A stretch of DNA of 64,000 bases from Clavibacter michiganensis (GCF_002151125.1 NZ_MDJZ01000004.1:124001-188000), one strand, 5' to 3'. Counted from the stretch's first letter, positions 16,307 to 25,380 are shown. A program made the numbers and translations. Notes: generated by a model from the sequence alone, not told the origin.

Positions 16307-16624
16307 GTGACGGTCCTCCTCGACGACCACGCCTGGATCGCCTGGCTCGCGCTGATCGTCGCGGCGGTCCTCGTGGAGATGCGGCGGCTCGACCTCGTCG
16401 GCCTCTGCATCGGCTCCGCCGCCCTGGCCGGCCTGGTCTCCGGGCTCGTCGGATCGCCCTGGTGGCTGCAGGCCCTCGTCGGCGTCGCGGCCGCGGCCGT
16501 GCTGCTCCCGGCCGCGCGTCCCGCCCTGCTGCGCGCGCTCCCGGTCGACGCCCCTCCCGGCGATGACGCGCTCCGGGCGGCCGGCTCCCCCGCCGCGCCC
16601 GACGACGACGTGCGCCCCGCGTGA
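16307..16624 (+). CDS. Small NfeD-like membrane protein
   Basis: A 105-residue protein with two or three hydrophobic segments: WIAWLALIVAAVLVEM, LVGLCIGSAALAGLVSGLV and LQALVGVAAAAVLLPAA. The layout is like the membrane part of NfeD proteins, but the soluble OB-fold end is replaced by a short Pro/Asp-rich tail. The GTG at 16307 follows GCGAGGGGGC. Its TGA overlaps the GTG of the phosphodiesterase gene, so the two are coupled. NfeD proteins usually pair with stomatin-like proteins, which are not seen here. Function is not established. Confidence 0.7.
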   Translation: MTVLLDDHAWIAWLALIVAAVLVEMRRLDLVGLCIGSAALAGLVSGLVGSPWWLQALVGVAAAAVLLPAARPALLRALPVDAPPGDDALRAAGSPAAPDDDVRPA

Positions 16625-17409
16625 CGCGCGGCGCCTGGTTCGACGGCGACGTCCCGCGCGTCCTCGCGCACCGCGGGTGGACCGGATCCGGCGCCACGGA
16701 GAACACGCTCGACGCCTTCCGCGCGGCATGGGAGCTCGGCGTGACGCACCTCGAGACCGACGTCCGCGTCACGGCCGACGGCGTGTGCGTGCTCTGGCAC
16801 GACGACGACCTGCGCCGGCTCACCGGCCGCCCCGGCCGCCTCCGCGACGCGACCCTCGCGGACCTGCGGGCAATGGACCTCGGATCCGGCGCGCGCATCG
16901 CCACGCTCGCGGAGCTCCTCGAGGCGTTGCCCGGCGCCCGGCTGAACGTCGACGTGAAGGGCCGGGACGCCCCCGCGGCCGCCGCCCGCGCGATCCGCGC
17001 GGCCGACGCCGTCGACCGGGTGCTGGTCACCTCGTTCTCGTCCTCGCGCCGCCGGCGTACGGCCGCGCTCCTCCCCGGCGCGGTGACGTCCGCCGACGCG
17101 GGCCGTCTCGTGCTCGCGGTCCTCGGCGCCCGGCTCGCGCTCGCGCCGGTCGTCCGCCTCGCCCTCCGCGGCGTCGACGCCGTCCAGATGCCGGGCCGGG
17201 TGCTGGGGATCCGCACCACCTCCCCCGGGATGGTCTCCCGGCTCGCCCGCGCCGTCCGCGAGGTGCACGTCTGGACCGTCGACGACCCCGACGAGATGAT
17301 CCGCCTGGTCAGCGCGGGGGTGCACGGCGTAGTGACCGACCGTCCCGATCTCGCGCTCGGCGTCCTCCGCCGCAGGGACTGGGATTCGCCTGGGAACCGG
17401 GCGTCCTGA
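16621..17409 (+). CDS. Glycerophosphodiester phosphodiesterase family protein
   Basis: A 262-residue GDPD-fold enzyme. VLAHRGWTG carries the first catalytic His, HLETDVRVTADG the metal-binding Glu/Asp pair, and LWHDDDLRRLTG the second catalytic His. KGRD and VHVWTVDD are further family landmarks. These enzymes release glycerol 3-phosphate from glycerophosphodiesters in phospholipid turnover. No signal peptide is seen, so it acts in the cytosol. It starts with GTG overlapping the upstream membrane-protein gene and precedes rbpA by 60 bp. Confidence 0.88.
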   Translation: MTRGAWFDGDVPRVLAHRGWTGSGATENTLDAFRAAWELGVTHLETDVRVTADGVCVLWHDDDLRRLTGRPGRLRDATLADLRAMDLGSGARIATLAELLEALPGARLNVDVKGRDAPAAAARAIRAADAVDRVLVTSFSSSRRRRTAALLPGAVTSADAGRLVLAVLGARLALAPVVRLALRGVDAVQMPGRVLGIRTTSPGMVSRLARAVREVHVWTVDDPDEMIRLVSAGVHGVVTDRPDLALGVLRRRDWDSPGNRAS

Positions 17410-17469
17410 GAAAGGATCCTCACAGCCGCGCGGTTTACAACGGGGAGTGCATCGCGAGAGGAGACCACC

Positions 17470-17835
17470 ATGGCAGATCGCAGCTTGCGCGGGATGCGGC
17501 TCGGGTCCACGAGCCTGCAGAGCGAGGAGGGCGTCAGCTTCTCCCCCCGGCAGAGGAAGACGTACCGCACGGCCGACGGCACCACCTTCGAGGTCGTGTT
17601 CTCGGCGGAGGCCGAGGTCCCCGAGATCTGGGAGTCGCCGAAGAGCGGCATGGAGGGACGCCTCCTCGACGCCGAGGGCGCACCCGTCGCCCACGACGAG
17701 GTCGAGGCGAAGGTCCCCCGGAGCCACTGGGACATGCTGCTCGAGCGCCGGACGCGCGCCGAGCTGGAGGAGCTCCTCGAGGAGCGCCTCGCCACCCTCC
17801 GCGCGCGGCGCGGTCAGCACCGCATCGGCGCCTGA
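17470..17835 (+). CDS. rbpA: RNA polymerase-binding protein RbpA
   Basis: A 121-residue RbpA, an actinobacterial protein that binds RNA polymerase holoenzyme with principal sigma factors and stimulates open-complex formation. Family features are the basic MADRSLRGMRLGS start, SFSPRQRKTYRTADG, the core-binding beta domain, and the C-terminal sigma-interacting helices with RSHWDMLLERR and ELEELLEERL. There are no cysteines, so the zinc ligands seen in the Streptomyces protein are missing, as in mycobacteria. RBS GAGAGGAGA precedes the ATG. A strong hairpin follows, shared with the convergent lnt. Confidence 0.95.
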   Translation: MADRSLRGMRLGSTSLQSEEGVSFSPRQRKTYRTADGTTFEVVFSAEAEVPEIWESPKSGMEGRLLDAEGAPVAHDEVEAKVPRSHWDMLLERRTRAELEELLEERLATLRARRGQHRIGA

Positions 17836-17860
17836 CCGGACCCCTCCGCTCGCGGGCCCC

Positions 17861-17893
17861 GGAGCACCCCTCGGCATCGCCGGGGGGTGCTCC
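17861..17893. terminator. Bidirectional terminator between rbpA and lnt
   Basis: GGAGCACCCC / GGGGTGCTCC forms a perfect 10-bp stem with a 13-base loop between two convergent genes; it can serve both strands. Confidence 0.75.
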
Positions 17894-17915
17894 TCTGCGT
17901 GGGGGCGACCGTCGG

Positions 17916-19508
17916 TCAGCGGGCGGCGCGACGACCTCGGCGCCCGAGGGCGAGGCCGGCGACGGCCAGCGCACCGAGGCCGAGCCCCGAGACGAGCCAC
18001 TCGATGTCGCGCCCGACGAGGATCGCCGGGGTCACGACGTCGGCGGTCGGCACGTCGACCACCATCGACCCCGCGGTGAACCACGGCAGCCGGTCGATGT
18101 CCCGGCCGTCCGGGGCGACGATCGCGCTGGTGCCGACGGTCGAGATGTTGACCACGCTGCGTCCCGTCTCGAGGGCGCGCATCCGGGCGATGGCCAGCTG
18201 CTGCACGCTCTCGTCGGTGCGGCCGAAGTCGGCGTTGTTCGACTGGGCGAGGATGAGATCCGCGCCCTCGTGCACCATGTCGGTCGTCAGCTGGTCGTCG
18301 ACGATGTCGAAGCAGATGGCGATGCCGGCAGTCACCCCGGCGACGTCCATCACCTGGTCCGTCGTACCGGGCGTGTACTCGCGCTGGATGAGGCCGATGA
18401 GGTCCGGCGCGAACGGCTCCCAGAACGCGCGGTCGGGCACGTACTCGCCGAAGGGGACGGGGTGCTTCTTGTCGTAGAGGTCCGATGCCCCTCCCCCGGT
18501 CCACACGAGAGACTCGTTGTAGAACCGGTCGTCGCGCTCGGTCACCGTGCCCACGACGAGCGGCGCCCCGAGGCGGTCGACCACGCGGTCGAGGGCGGCG
18601 GCGGCACCCGGGTCGCGGAGCGGATCCGCGTCGGCCGCGTTCTCGGGCCAGACCACCATGTCGATGCCGGTGTCCGACGGGATCTCCGCCGTCGCGGCGA
18701 GGTGCGCGCGCAGGATGTCGCCGTAGCGCGCGCCGTCGAAGTAGCCCGCCTTGGCGTTCCCCTGCACCGCGGCGACGCGCGTGGTGCCCGTGGTCGCGAC
18801 CGGGAACGCGGGCACGACGAGCACCAGGGCGACGGCGATCCCCGCCACGAGCGCCCTACTCGCCCGACGCACGCGCTCCTCCGCCGCGAGCTCCAGCAGG
18901 AGCGCGACGAGGAGCACGAGCACGAAGGAGAGGCCGGACAGCCCGAGCCACGTCACGAGGTGCGCGAACGGGCTCTCCGACTGCGACAGGGACACCCGGC
19001 CCCACGCGAATCCGCCGTACGGCCAGACCGCCGAGATCGCCTCGCGGGCCGTCCACAGGCCGGCGACCGCGACCGGCAGCAGCACCACGCGGCCGGCGAC
19101 CGTGGGGAAGGCCCGGGGGATCCAGCGCGTGGCCGTGGCGATGGCGACCGCCCCGGTCGCGACGAACAGCGATTCCAGGGCGGACAGCGCGATCCACGGC
19201 ACGGGCCCGAGGTAGAGCGACGCCCACTCGATGTGCGTGAGGTAGAACGCGAGCCCCGCCACGAGCCCGATGAGGAAGGCCGGCCCCGCACGACGACCGC
19301 GCAGGGCGAGGAGCACGAGGGCGATGCCGGGGAAGACGAGCGGCCACAGCCCGCGGTCGGGGAAGGCCGCGTCCATCACGGGTCCGGACGCGGCGGCGGC
19401 GAGGAGCGCACCCCACAGCGGCAACGGCGGGCGGACGGGCACCGAGGGGGCGCGGTCGGGCGCGGGGACGGAGCGCTCCCGACGGGGAGCCCGGGCGAGC
19501 GCGGTCAC
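17916..19508 (-). CDS. lnt: Apolipoprotein N-acyltransferase
   Basis: A 530-residue membrane enzyme that N-acylates the lipid-modified cysteine of lipoproteins. The N-terminal half has about six to seven membrane segments. The C-terminal half is a nitrilase-like domain with the triad Glu in VVWPENA, Lys in DKKHPVPFGEY and Cys in AICFDI, then a final membrane segment. There is no C-terminal Ppm1-like glycosyltransferase as in the mycobacterial fusion. The GTG at 19508 overlaps the helY stop codon, which argues against the longer frame to 19718. Its likely substrates include the FKBP and OpuC-type lipoproteins in this window. Confidence 0.88.
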   Translation of the reverse strand: MTALARAPRRERSVPAPDRAPSVPVRPPLPLWGALLAAAASGPVMDAAFPDRGLWPLVFPGIALVLLALRGRRAGPAFLIGLVAGLAFYLTHIEWASLYLGPVPWIALSALESLFVATGAVAIATATRWIPRAFPTVAGRVVLLPVAVAGLWTAREAISAVWPYGGFAWGRVSLSQSESPFAHLVTWLGLSGLSFVLVLLVALLLELAAEERVRRASRALVAGIAVALVLVVPAFPVATTGTTRVAAVQGNAKAGYFDGARYGDILRAHLAATAEIPSDTGIDMVVWPENAADADPLRDPGAAAALDRVVDRLGAPLVVGTVTERDDRFYNESLVWTGGGASDLYDKKHPVPFGEYVPDRAFWEPFAPDLIGLIQREYTPGTTDQVMDVAGVTAGIAICFDIVDDQLTTDMVHEGADLILAQSNNADFGRTDESVQQLAIARMRALETGRSVVNISTVGTSAIVAPDGRDIDRLPWFTAGSMVVDVPTADVVTPAILVGRDIEWLVSGLGLGALAVAGLALGRRGRRAAR

Positions 19509-21976
19509 ACCGACGAGTACGCGACGATGCCGCGCCGGATGCTGTCGAGCGCCGTGCGAGCGTTCCGGGACACGGGGCCGTCGGCCACGACGGAGAGCTG
19601 ATCGAGCAGGTCGATGGTCTGCTTCGTCCAGCGCACGAAGTCGCCCGCGGCGAGGTCGGCCTCGTCGAGCACGGCGTCGAGGCTGCCGCCGCGCGCCCAC
19701 CGGTGCATGGGGGCGCACAGGCCGGTCGACAGCGGGTCGGTCGTCGGGAGTCGGCGCTCCCGCTCGACGTCGTCGAGCCGGGACCAGATCTCCTCCGTGC
19801 GCTCGAGGGCGGGCCGGAACGCGCCACGGGGCAGGTTGCGGTCGTTGCGGTCGCCCTCGTCACGGCGCGGCTGGTACACGAGCGAGGCGGCCATGGCGGC
19901 GAGGGCGGCGGGATCGAGGTCCACCCAGACCTGGGTGCGCAGGCACTCCGCGATGAGCAGGTCCCGGTCGCCGTAGATGCGCTTGAGCATCCGGCCGTTG
20001 GGCGTCGGCGCGACCTGGCCGTCGGCGGCGCGCTTGAGGTAGCCGAGCGAGAGCAGCAGCTCGGTGACGCGGTCGAAGACCTTCGCGACCGCGTTGGTGC
20101 GGGTGCGGATCTGCTGGCCGAGCGCATCCGTCTGCCGCTTGAGGCGCCACCAGCGCTCCGCCCAGCGCGCGTGCGACTCGCGGTCCTTGCACGCGTGGCA
20201 GGGGTGCGCCTTCATCCGGCGACGGAGATCCGTCAGCTGGCGCTGCCGCTTGTCGCGCTCGCCGTGCTGCCCGGGCTGCTGCATGTCGGCGCGGGCGGCG
20301 GTCGCGCGCTCGAGGTCGCTGAGCTCGCGGCGGAGGCCGGAGTACTCGCGGAAGTCGCCGAGGTGGCAGACCATCGCCTTCTCGTATCCGGCGAGCGACT
20401 CCTCCTGCGTGCGGACCTTGCGCGCGAGGTCCACGACGGCGCGGTCGGCCTGGAACTGCGCGAACGACGACTCGAGCACCTCGCGCGTGCGCTCCCGTCC
20501 GAACTGGTCGATCAGGTTGACGGCCATGTTGTAGGTCGGCCGGAAGCTCGAGTTGAGCGGGTAGGTGCGGCGGGAGGCGAGGGAGGCGACGGCCTGCGGA
20601 TCCAGCCCGTCCTTCCACTGGATGACCGCGTGGCCCTCGACGTCGATGCCCCGGCGGCCGGCGCGGCCCGTGAGCTGCGTGTACTCCCCCGGCGTCAGCG
20701 GGACGCGCGCCTCGCCGTTGAACTTCTCCAGCTGCTCGAGGACGACGGTGCGCGCCGGCATGTTGATGCCGAGGGCGAGCGTCTCCGTCGCGAACACGGC
20801 CTTCACCAGCTTGCGCTGGAAGAGCTCCTCGACGACCTCCTTGAAGGCGGGGAGCATGCCCGCGTGGTGCGCCGCGACCCCGCGCTCCAGGCCCTCGAGC
20901 CACTCCCAGTAGCCGAGGACGGCGAGGTCCTCGTCGCGCAGGGTGCGGCAGCGCTCCTCCACGACCGCGCGGATCTCGTCGCGCTCATGCGCGTGGGTGA
21001 GGCGGACGCCGGCGCGCAGCACCTGCTTCACCGCGGCGTCGCAGCCGGCGCGGCTGAAGATGAAGAAGATGGCGGGGAGCAGGTTGCGCTCCTCGAGGAG
21101 GGCGACGACCTCGGGCCGGTCCATGCGGCCGCGGTCCCACGGCCCGGGAGCCCGACGGCCGGATCCGCCGCCCGCTCCCGCGCGGCCCCGCGAGTGGCCC
21201 TGCCCGCCGCGCACGCGCACGGCCTCGCGGCCGCCGCCGTGCGTCATGCGGACGAGCTCGGGGTTCACCCGGTGCGTCGCCGCGAGGCCCGACGAGTCGA
21301 ACAGGTCGACCATGCGCTGCCGCACGATGACGTGCTGCTCGAGCGGCACCGGCCGCTCCTCCGAGACGATGACGTCCGTCTCGCCGCGCACCGCCTGCAG
21401 CCAGTCGCCGAACTCCTCGGCGTTCGAGACGGTGGCGCTCAGCGAGATCATCCGCACGCTCTGCGGGAGGTGGATGATGACCTCCTCCCACACGGCGCCG
21501 CGGAAGCGGTCGGCCAGATAGTGCACCTCGTCCATGATCACGAAGGCGAGGTCGCGCAGCAGGTCGGAGTCGGCGTAGAGCATGTTCCGCAGCACCTCGG
21601 TCGTCATCACGACGATGCGCGCGCGGCTGTTGACGTTGGTGTCGCCGGTGAGAAGGCCCACCTCGTCGGGCCCGTACTCGGCCACGAGCTCGGCGTACTT
21701 CTGGTTGCTGAGGGCCTTCATCGGCGCCGTGTAGAAGATCTTCGCGCTCGGCCGCTGCATCGCGAGGTAGACGGCGAACTCCGCGACGACGGTCTTGCCC
21801 GCTCCCGTCGGCGCCGCGACGAGGACGCTGCGGCCGTTCTCCAGCGACTCGGCGGCGGCGCGCTGGAAGGGGTCGAGGTCGAAGCGCAGGCCGCTCGCGA
21901 ACGACTCGAGGAGCGGGAGGCTGCGGCGGGTGCGGGAGGCCGCGTAGCGTTCGGCGGGCGAGAGCTGGTCTGTCAC
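19505..21976 (-). CDS. helY: HelY-type Ski2-like DEVH-box RNA helicase
   Basis: An 823-residue superfamily 2 helicase. Walker A is APTGAGKT (residues 54-61), motif II is MDEVHYL, motif III is SLSATVS, motif VI is LTGRAGRRG, and a C-terminal DSHCT-like helical region holds LDAVLDEADLAAGDFVRW. Members of this Ski2/Mtr4-like group are thought to act in RNA processing. A Gly/Arg-rich insertion of about 43 residues (245-287, with RGGQGHSRGRAGAGG) separates the two RecA domains. The GTG start at 21976 is 93 bp past tatC, and it overlaps lnt downstream. The position after tatAC and pafBC matches Mycobacterium tuberculosis gene order. Confidence 0.93.
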   Translation of the reverse strand: MTDQLSPAERYAASRTRRSLPLLESFASGLRFDLDPFQRAAAESLENGRSVLVAAPTGAGKTVVAEFAVYLAMQRPSAKIFYTAPMKALSNQKYAELVAEYGPDEVGLLTGDTNVNSRARIVVMTTEVLRNMLYADSDLLRDLAFVIMDEVHYLADRFRGAVWEEVIIHLPQSVRMISLSATVSNAEEFGDWLQAVRGETDVIVSEERPVPLEQHVIVRQRMVDLFDSSGLAATHRVNPELVRMTHGGGREAVRVRGGQGHSRGRAGAGGGSGRRAPGPWDRGRMDRPEVVALLEERNLLPAIFFIFSRAGCDAAVKQVLRAGVRLTHAHERDEIRAVVEERCRTLRDEDLAVLGYWEWLEGLERGVAAHHAGMLPAFKEVVEELFQRKLVKAVFATETLALGINMPARTVVLEQLEKFNGEARVPLTPGEYTQLTGRAGRRGIDVEGHAVIQWKDGLDPQAVASLASRRTYPLNSSFRPTYNMAVNLIDQFGRERTREVLESSFAQFQADRAVVDLARKVRTQEESLAGYEKAMVCHLGDFREYSGLRRELSDLERATAARADMQQPGQHGERDKRQRQLTDLRRRMKAHPCHACKDRESHARWAERWWRLKRQTDALGQQIRTRTNAVAKVFDRVTELLLSLGYLKRAADGQVAPTPNGRMLKRIYGDRDLLIAECLRTQVWVDLDPAALAAMAASLVYQPRRDEGDRNDRNLPRGAFRPALERTEEIWSRLDDVERERRLPTTDPLSTGLCAPMHRWARGGSLDAVLDEADLAAGDFVRWTKQTIDLLDQLSVVADGPVSRNARTALDSIRRGIVAYSSV

Positions 21977-22028
21977 GATGCCGCCATCCTAGGCTCCGGA
22001 TCCGGGCGCCGGCCGGGCGGGGACGCGA

Positions 22029-22058
22029 CGACGCCCGCCCCTCGCGGGACGGGCGTCG
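22029..22058 (-). terminator. Terminator of tatC
   Basis: The perfect 9-bp inverted repeat CGACGCCCG / CGGGCGTCG lies 12 bp past the tatC stop codon on the minus strand. It suggests helY has its own promoter or is reached by read-through. Confidence 0.55.
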
Positions 22059-22069
22059 GGTCGGGCGGA

Positions 22070-22873
22070 TCAGGACAGCAGGTCGTCCGTCATCGCGGCG
22101 GCCTTGCGCGCGCGCCGCCGGTCGTTGAGGAGCGCGATGCCCGCGGCCAGGAGGTACAGCAGCGTCATCGGGACGGCCAAGAGGAACATCGACATGACGT
22201 CGGCCGCCGGCGTGGCGATGGCGCAGAACAGGACGATCAGCAGGATCGCGATCCGCCACGACGTGATGATCGCCTTGCCGGTCAGGATCCCCATGAAGTT
22301 GAACAGCACGAGGAACACCGGCAGCACGAACGCGATGCCCACCGCGAAGACCAGCTTCAGGACGAAGTCGAAGTACTCGCGGGCCGTGATGAACGACGAG
22401 TCCCCCTCCCCCGCGAACTGGGTGAGCAGCGCGACGATGTGCGGCAGCACGAACCAGCCGGCCGCGCATCCCGCGAGGAACAGCGGCACGGCGGAGAAGA
22501 AGAAGCCGAACGTGTAGCGGCGCTCCGTCTTCGTGAGGCCCGGGACCAGGAACGCGAACACCTGGTAGAGCCACACGGGGCTGGAGATGATGAGGCCCAC
22601 GTACAGGGCGATCTGCAGCCGCAGGTCGAACGCCGACGTGATGGTCGGGAAGTTGAGGCTCGCGTTCCGCCCCTGCTCGGCGTTGATCTCCTCGATGGGC
22701 TGTCGCAGCGCCTCGAGGACGAACGTCGACAGGAACCACCCCGCGACCATCGCGACGATGATCGCGACGCCCGCGATGAACAGGCGCTTCTTCAGCTCCA
22801 GCAGGTGCTGGACGAGGGACATGCGTCCCTCCGCGTCCCGCTTCTTCTGGCGGGGACGCTCGGTGGTGCTCAC
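22070..22873 (-). CDS. tatC: Twin-arginine translocase subunit TatC
   Basis: A 267-residue integral membrane protein with six expected membrane segments; it is the receptor for twin-arginine signal peptides. The N-terminal cytosolic signature MSLVQHLLELKKRLF and the later FLVPGLTKTERRYTF loop, with its conserved Phe/Leu-Pro-Gly and Glu residues, are typical of TatC. Start is GTG at 22873, three bases past the tatA stop codon, so tatA and tatC are co-transcribed. The C-terminus is basic and cytosolic. The two xylanases in this window have Tat-like signal peptides and could be clients, which is inference. Confidence 0.95.
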   Translation of the reverse strand: MSTTERPRQKKRDAEGRMSLVQHLLELKKRLFIAGVAIIVAMVAGWFLSTFVLEALRQPIEEINAEQGRNASLNFPTITSAFDLRLQIALYVGLIISSPVWLYQVFAFLVPGLTKTERRYTFGFFFSAVPLFLAGCAAGWFVLPHIVALLTQFAGEGDSSFITAREYFDFVLKLVFAVGIAFVLPVFLVLFNFMGILTGKAIITSWRIAILLIVLFCAIATPAADVMSMFLLAVPMTLLYLLAAGIALLNDRRRARKAAAMTDDLLS

Positions 22874-22876
22874 GGA

Positions 22877-23185
22877 TCAGGCGCGGGGGCGGGAGTCCCC
22901 GCCGTCGCGCGGGGAGTCGTAGCGCGGGGCGGAGTCGCGGGCGCGGTCGTCCGCGCGGTAGCGCTCCTCGTCGCGGCGTCGGTTCTCCTCGCGGGTGTCG
23001 TCGCGGAGGTCGTCGCGGCGGTCGGACCCGCTCTCCTCCTTCATCGTCTTCACCTCGCCCTTGAAGATGCGCATGGACTGGCCGACGCTCTTGGCGAGGG
23101 CCGGCAGCTTCGTGGAGCCGAAGAGCAGCACGATGACGACGAGGATGATGACGAGGTGCCAGCCGCTGAAGGCGTTTCCGAGCAT
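22877..23185 (-). CDS. tatA: Sec-independent protein translocase TatA
   Basis: A 102-residue single-span protein: a short N-terminus, the hydrophobic helix WHLVIILVVIVLLFG, then the amphipathic helix STKLPALAKSVGQSMRIFKGE typical of TatA. TatA oligomers form the pathway for folded proteins together with TatC. The rest is a long, highly charged Arg/Asp/Glu tail of about 50 residues ending in SRPRA. The ATG at 23185 begins at the usual distance from the membrane helix; an in-frame GTG nine bases upstream is an alternative. It precedes tatC directly and follows a hairpin downstream of pafC. Confidence 0.92.
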   Translation of the reverse strand: MLGNAFSGWHLVIILVVIVLLFGSTKLPALAKSVGQSMRIFKGEVKTMKEESGSDRRDDLRDDTREENRRRDEERYRADDRARDSAPRYDSPRDGGDSRPRA

Positions 23186-23321
23186 GTGGTTCACATTCCT
23201 TAGGTCAGGAGGGGCCGGACGGTCGTTGTCGGGATCCAGGGAGAGTGTACCTTCGCGACCCTCCAGGACACCCTGCTCGGCGCCGTGGTTCACCGGGAGT
23301 TCCCCTCGGCGGACAGGCCGT

Positions 23322-23346
23322 CCCCGACGGCATCCTCCCGACGGGG
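23322..23346 (-). terminator. Hairpin between pafC and tatA
   Basis: A 9-bp stem with one mismatch (CCCCGACGG / CCGACGGGG, loop CATCCTC) lies about 40 bp past the pafC stop codon. The remaining gap to tatA (23186-23321) shows no other clear feature and probably holds the tatA promoter. Confidence 0.45.
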
Positions 23347-23386
23347 TGTCTTCGGAGGCCGGTCGCGGATCGCTCGGTGCCGCGGA

Positions 23387-24376
23387 TCAGCCGGCGACGT
23401 CGTACGCCGCCGCGGCCCGCGCGGCCCACTCGGCGACGGCCGCCCGGGCCTCCGGCGGCGACGTGACGACGACGACGCCCGCCATGCCGGCGACGAGGCG
23501 GACGAGGCCCTGGTAGTGGGCCACGCGCACGGTCACGGCGACGCGGCCCGGCCGGCCGGCGACGGGCTCCGGCCGCTCGTCCCCCACGAAGTCGCCGAGG
23601 AGCGGCAGGGCGGCCTCCGCCACCTCGAGCGTCACGCGCAGGTCGTCGGGGCTGGGCTCGAACAGCGTGTCGCCGAGGACCACGTCCTGCGGCCGGTGCT
23701 CGGGGGGCAGGTCGGTGACCACGAGCTCGTCGAGGCGGTCGAGGCGGAAGGTGCGGACCGCGCCGCGAGCGAGGTCCCAGCCGCGCAGGTACCAGTCCTC
23801 GTCCATCGACTCCAGGCGCAGCGGGTCCACGACGCGGCGCTCCGTGCCGCCGCGCGGGCTCCGGTAGTCGAACTCGACGCGGCGCTCGTCCGCGATGGCC
23901 CGTCGCAGGTCGTCGCGCGTGCCGTCGCCGCCGCCTGCCGCGACGGCGACCTGGCTGGGGCGCGCCGACGACCCGCGGGCGAGCTTGGCCATGAGCTGGC
24001 CGACGAGGTCGAGGTCGCTCGCGTCCGCCTGGGACGAGACGTACTGGAGGCCGGCGATGAGCGCGGCCGCCTCCCGGGCCGAGAACCGCGGCGAGTCGTC
24101 GATCGCGACCATGTGCGTGATGACGATCTGGTCGTTGTCCTCGAAGTCGTCCCAGGCGATGTCGAACAGGTCCCCGTGCTGGTACGAGGCCGTGGATCCC
24201 GGCACGCCCGACACGGCGATGAGGCGCACGGCCTGGCGGATCTGCTCCGGCGGCACCCGGAAGTGCGCGGCCGCCTGCGTCACGCTGACGCGGCCGTGGT
24301 CGGTGAGGTACGGCACCAGGGCCAGCAGGAACGCCAGCTTGTCCTGCGCCTGGAGCGGCGTGGCGCGGTCGGTCAT
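23387..24376 (-). CDS. pafC: WYL-domain transcriptional regulator PafC
   Basis: A 329-residue partner of PafB. An N-terminal winged-helix region (DKLAFLLALVPYLTDHGRVSVTQ split by helices) is followed by a WYL domain with DEDWYLRGWDLARGAVRTFRLDR and a C-terminal WCX-like extension. In mycobacteria the PafB-PafC heterodimer activates the LexA/RecA-independent DNA damage response. Start ATG at 24376 overlaps the pafB stop codon (ATGA), so expression is coupled. A longer frame to 24775 only shadows pafB. No pafA or other proteasome gene is nearby. Confidence 0.92.
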   Translation of the reverse strand: MTDRATPLQAQDKLAFLLALVPYLTDHGRVSVTQAAAHFRVPPEQIRQAVRLIAVSGVPGSTASYQHGDLFDIAWDDFEDNDQIVITHMVAIDDSPRFSAREAAALIAGLQYVSSQADASDLDLVGQLMAKLARGSSARPSQVAVAAGGGDGTRDDLRRAIADERRVEFDYRSPRGGTERRVVDPLRLESMDEDWYLRGWDLARGAVRTFRLDRLDELVVTDLPPEHRPQDVVLGDTLFEPSPDDLRVTLEVAEAALPLLGDFVGDERPEPVAGRPGRVAVTVRVAHYQGLVRLVAGMAGVVVVTSPPEARAAVAEWAARAAAAYDVAG

Positions 24377-25380
24377 GATGCGTCCTCCCGGTGGGCGGCG
24401 ACGGTCTCGGCGAGCCGGGCGCGCACGGCGTCCCGCAGCCGCGGCGGCGAGATCACGCGCGCCTCCGGCCCGAAGCCCGCGACCTCGTCGGCGAAGAGGT
24501 TCGTGTCCGAGTAGTGGACCCGGAGACGGTCGTCGCCGAGCTCCTCGGTGCCGCGGCGGCGGCGCAGGCGGATCTCCGCGTCGGACCCGGGGGCCACCGC
24601 GACCTCGCCGACGCCGTTCGCCCACACGCGGTCGAGGTCGGCGAGGGCGCGCTCGGCGTGGTCCTCCCCCTCGGGCACGAAGCCGCGGCTCGTCACGCGC
24701 ACGCGGTCGACGATGCGGGACAGGAGGAACGTGCGCGGTCCGTCGGCGTCCTGGTCGATGCCGTGCAGGTGCCATCGCCCCTGGTGCTGCACGAGCGCGA
24801 GGGGCGCGACCGTGCGGATCCGGGCCGTGCGCTCACCCGGCTTGAGGTAGCCGAAGGCGACGAGCACGTGGCGCTCCAGCGCGACGCTCAACGGCGCGAA
24901 CGCCGCCTCGCGCGTGCGCAGCCGGGGCGCGTAGCCGATGACCGGGTCGTCGGACTCCACCCCCAGCGAGCGCAGCTTGATGAGCGCGCGCCGGGACTCC
25001 CCCGACAGCGACCCCTCGCGCCACACCATGGCCGCGAGGTTGAGGAGCGTCGTCTCCTCCGGCGTGAACGAGAGGTCGGCGGGGAGCTCGTAGGCGCCGC
25101 GCGGGATCCGGTAGCGCAGGAGCTGGTTGTTGCCCTCCTGGCCGGGCGCCTCCACGGTCTCGAGCGGGACGCCGAGGTCGCGGATGTCGTCCTTGTCGCG
25201 CTCGAACTGCCGCTCGAGGTTGGCGTTGTCGCCGCCGGCGCGGTACCGCTGCCGGTACCCCTGGACGCTGGAGAGGACCTCGTTCTTCGTCAGGCCCTGC
25301 TCGGTGGCGAGCAGAGCCAGCACGAGGCTGAACAGGCGCTCCTCCACCGGCACGGTCGGTCGGCGGGATGTGTCGGGCAC
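24373..25380 (-). CDS. pafB: WYL-domain transcriptional regulator PafB
   Basis: A 335-residue regulator with the same architecture as PafC: winged helix at residues 10-70 (ERLFSLVLALLATEQGLTKNE), a WYL domain around GRWHLHGIDQDADGPRTFLLSR, and a WCX-like C-terminal domain. It acts as a heterodimer with PafC in DNA-damage-responsive transcription. Start is GTG at 25380. It overlaps pafC by four bases and follows the FKBP gene by 48 bp. Confidence 0.92.
   Translation of the reverse strand: MPDTSRRPTVPVEERLFSLVLALLATEQGLTKNEVLSSVQGYRQRYRAGGDNANLERQFERDKDDIRDLGVPLETVEAPGQEGNNQLLRYRIPRGAYELPADLSFTPEETTLLNLAAMVWREGSLSGESRRALIKLRSLGVESDDPVIGYAPRLRTREAAFAPLSVALERHVLVAFGYLKPGERTARIRTVAPLALVQHQGRWHLHGIDQDADGPRTFLLSRIVDRVRVTSRGFVPEGEDHAERALADLDRVWANGVGEVAVAPGSDAEIRLRRRRGTEELGDDRLRVHYSDTNLFADEVAGFGPEARVISPPRLRDAVRARLAETVAAHREDAS

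Noticed and set aside
12319-16566. Open frame of 1415 codons on the plus strand
   Set aside because: It is antisense to the NUDIX, S9 peptidase and SDR genes, which have clear catalytic motifs; its own translation has no recognisable domain and is Arg/Asp-biased.
19470-19479. GGAGCGCTCC, resembling the core of a CebR/LacI-type operator (also at 34802-34811)
   Set aside because: Both lie inside coding sequence (lnt and the epimerase), away from promoters, and such short GC palindromes are expected by chance in this composition.
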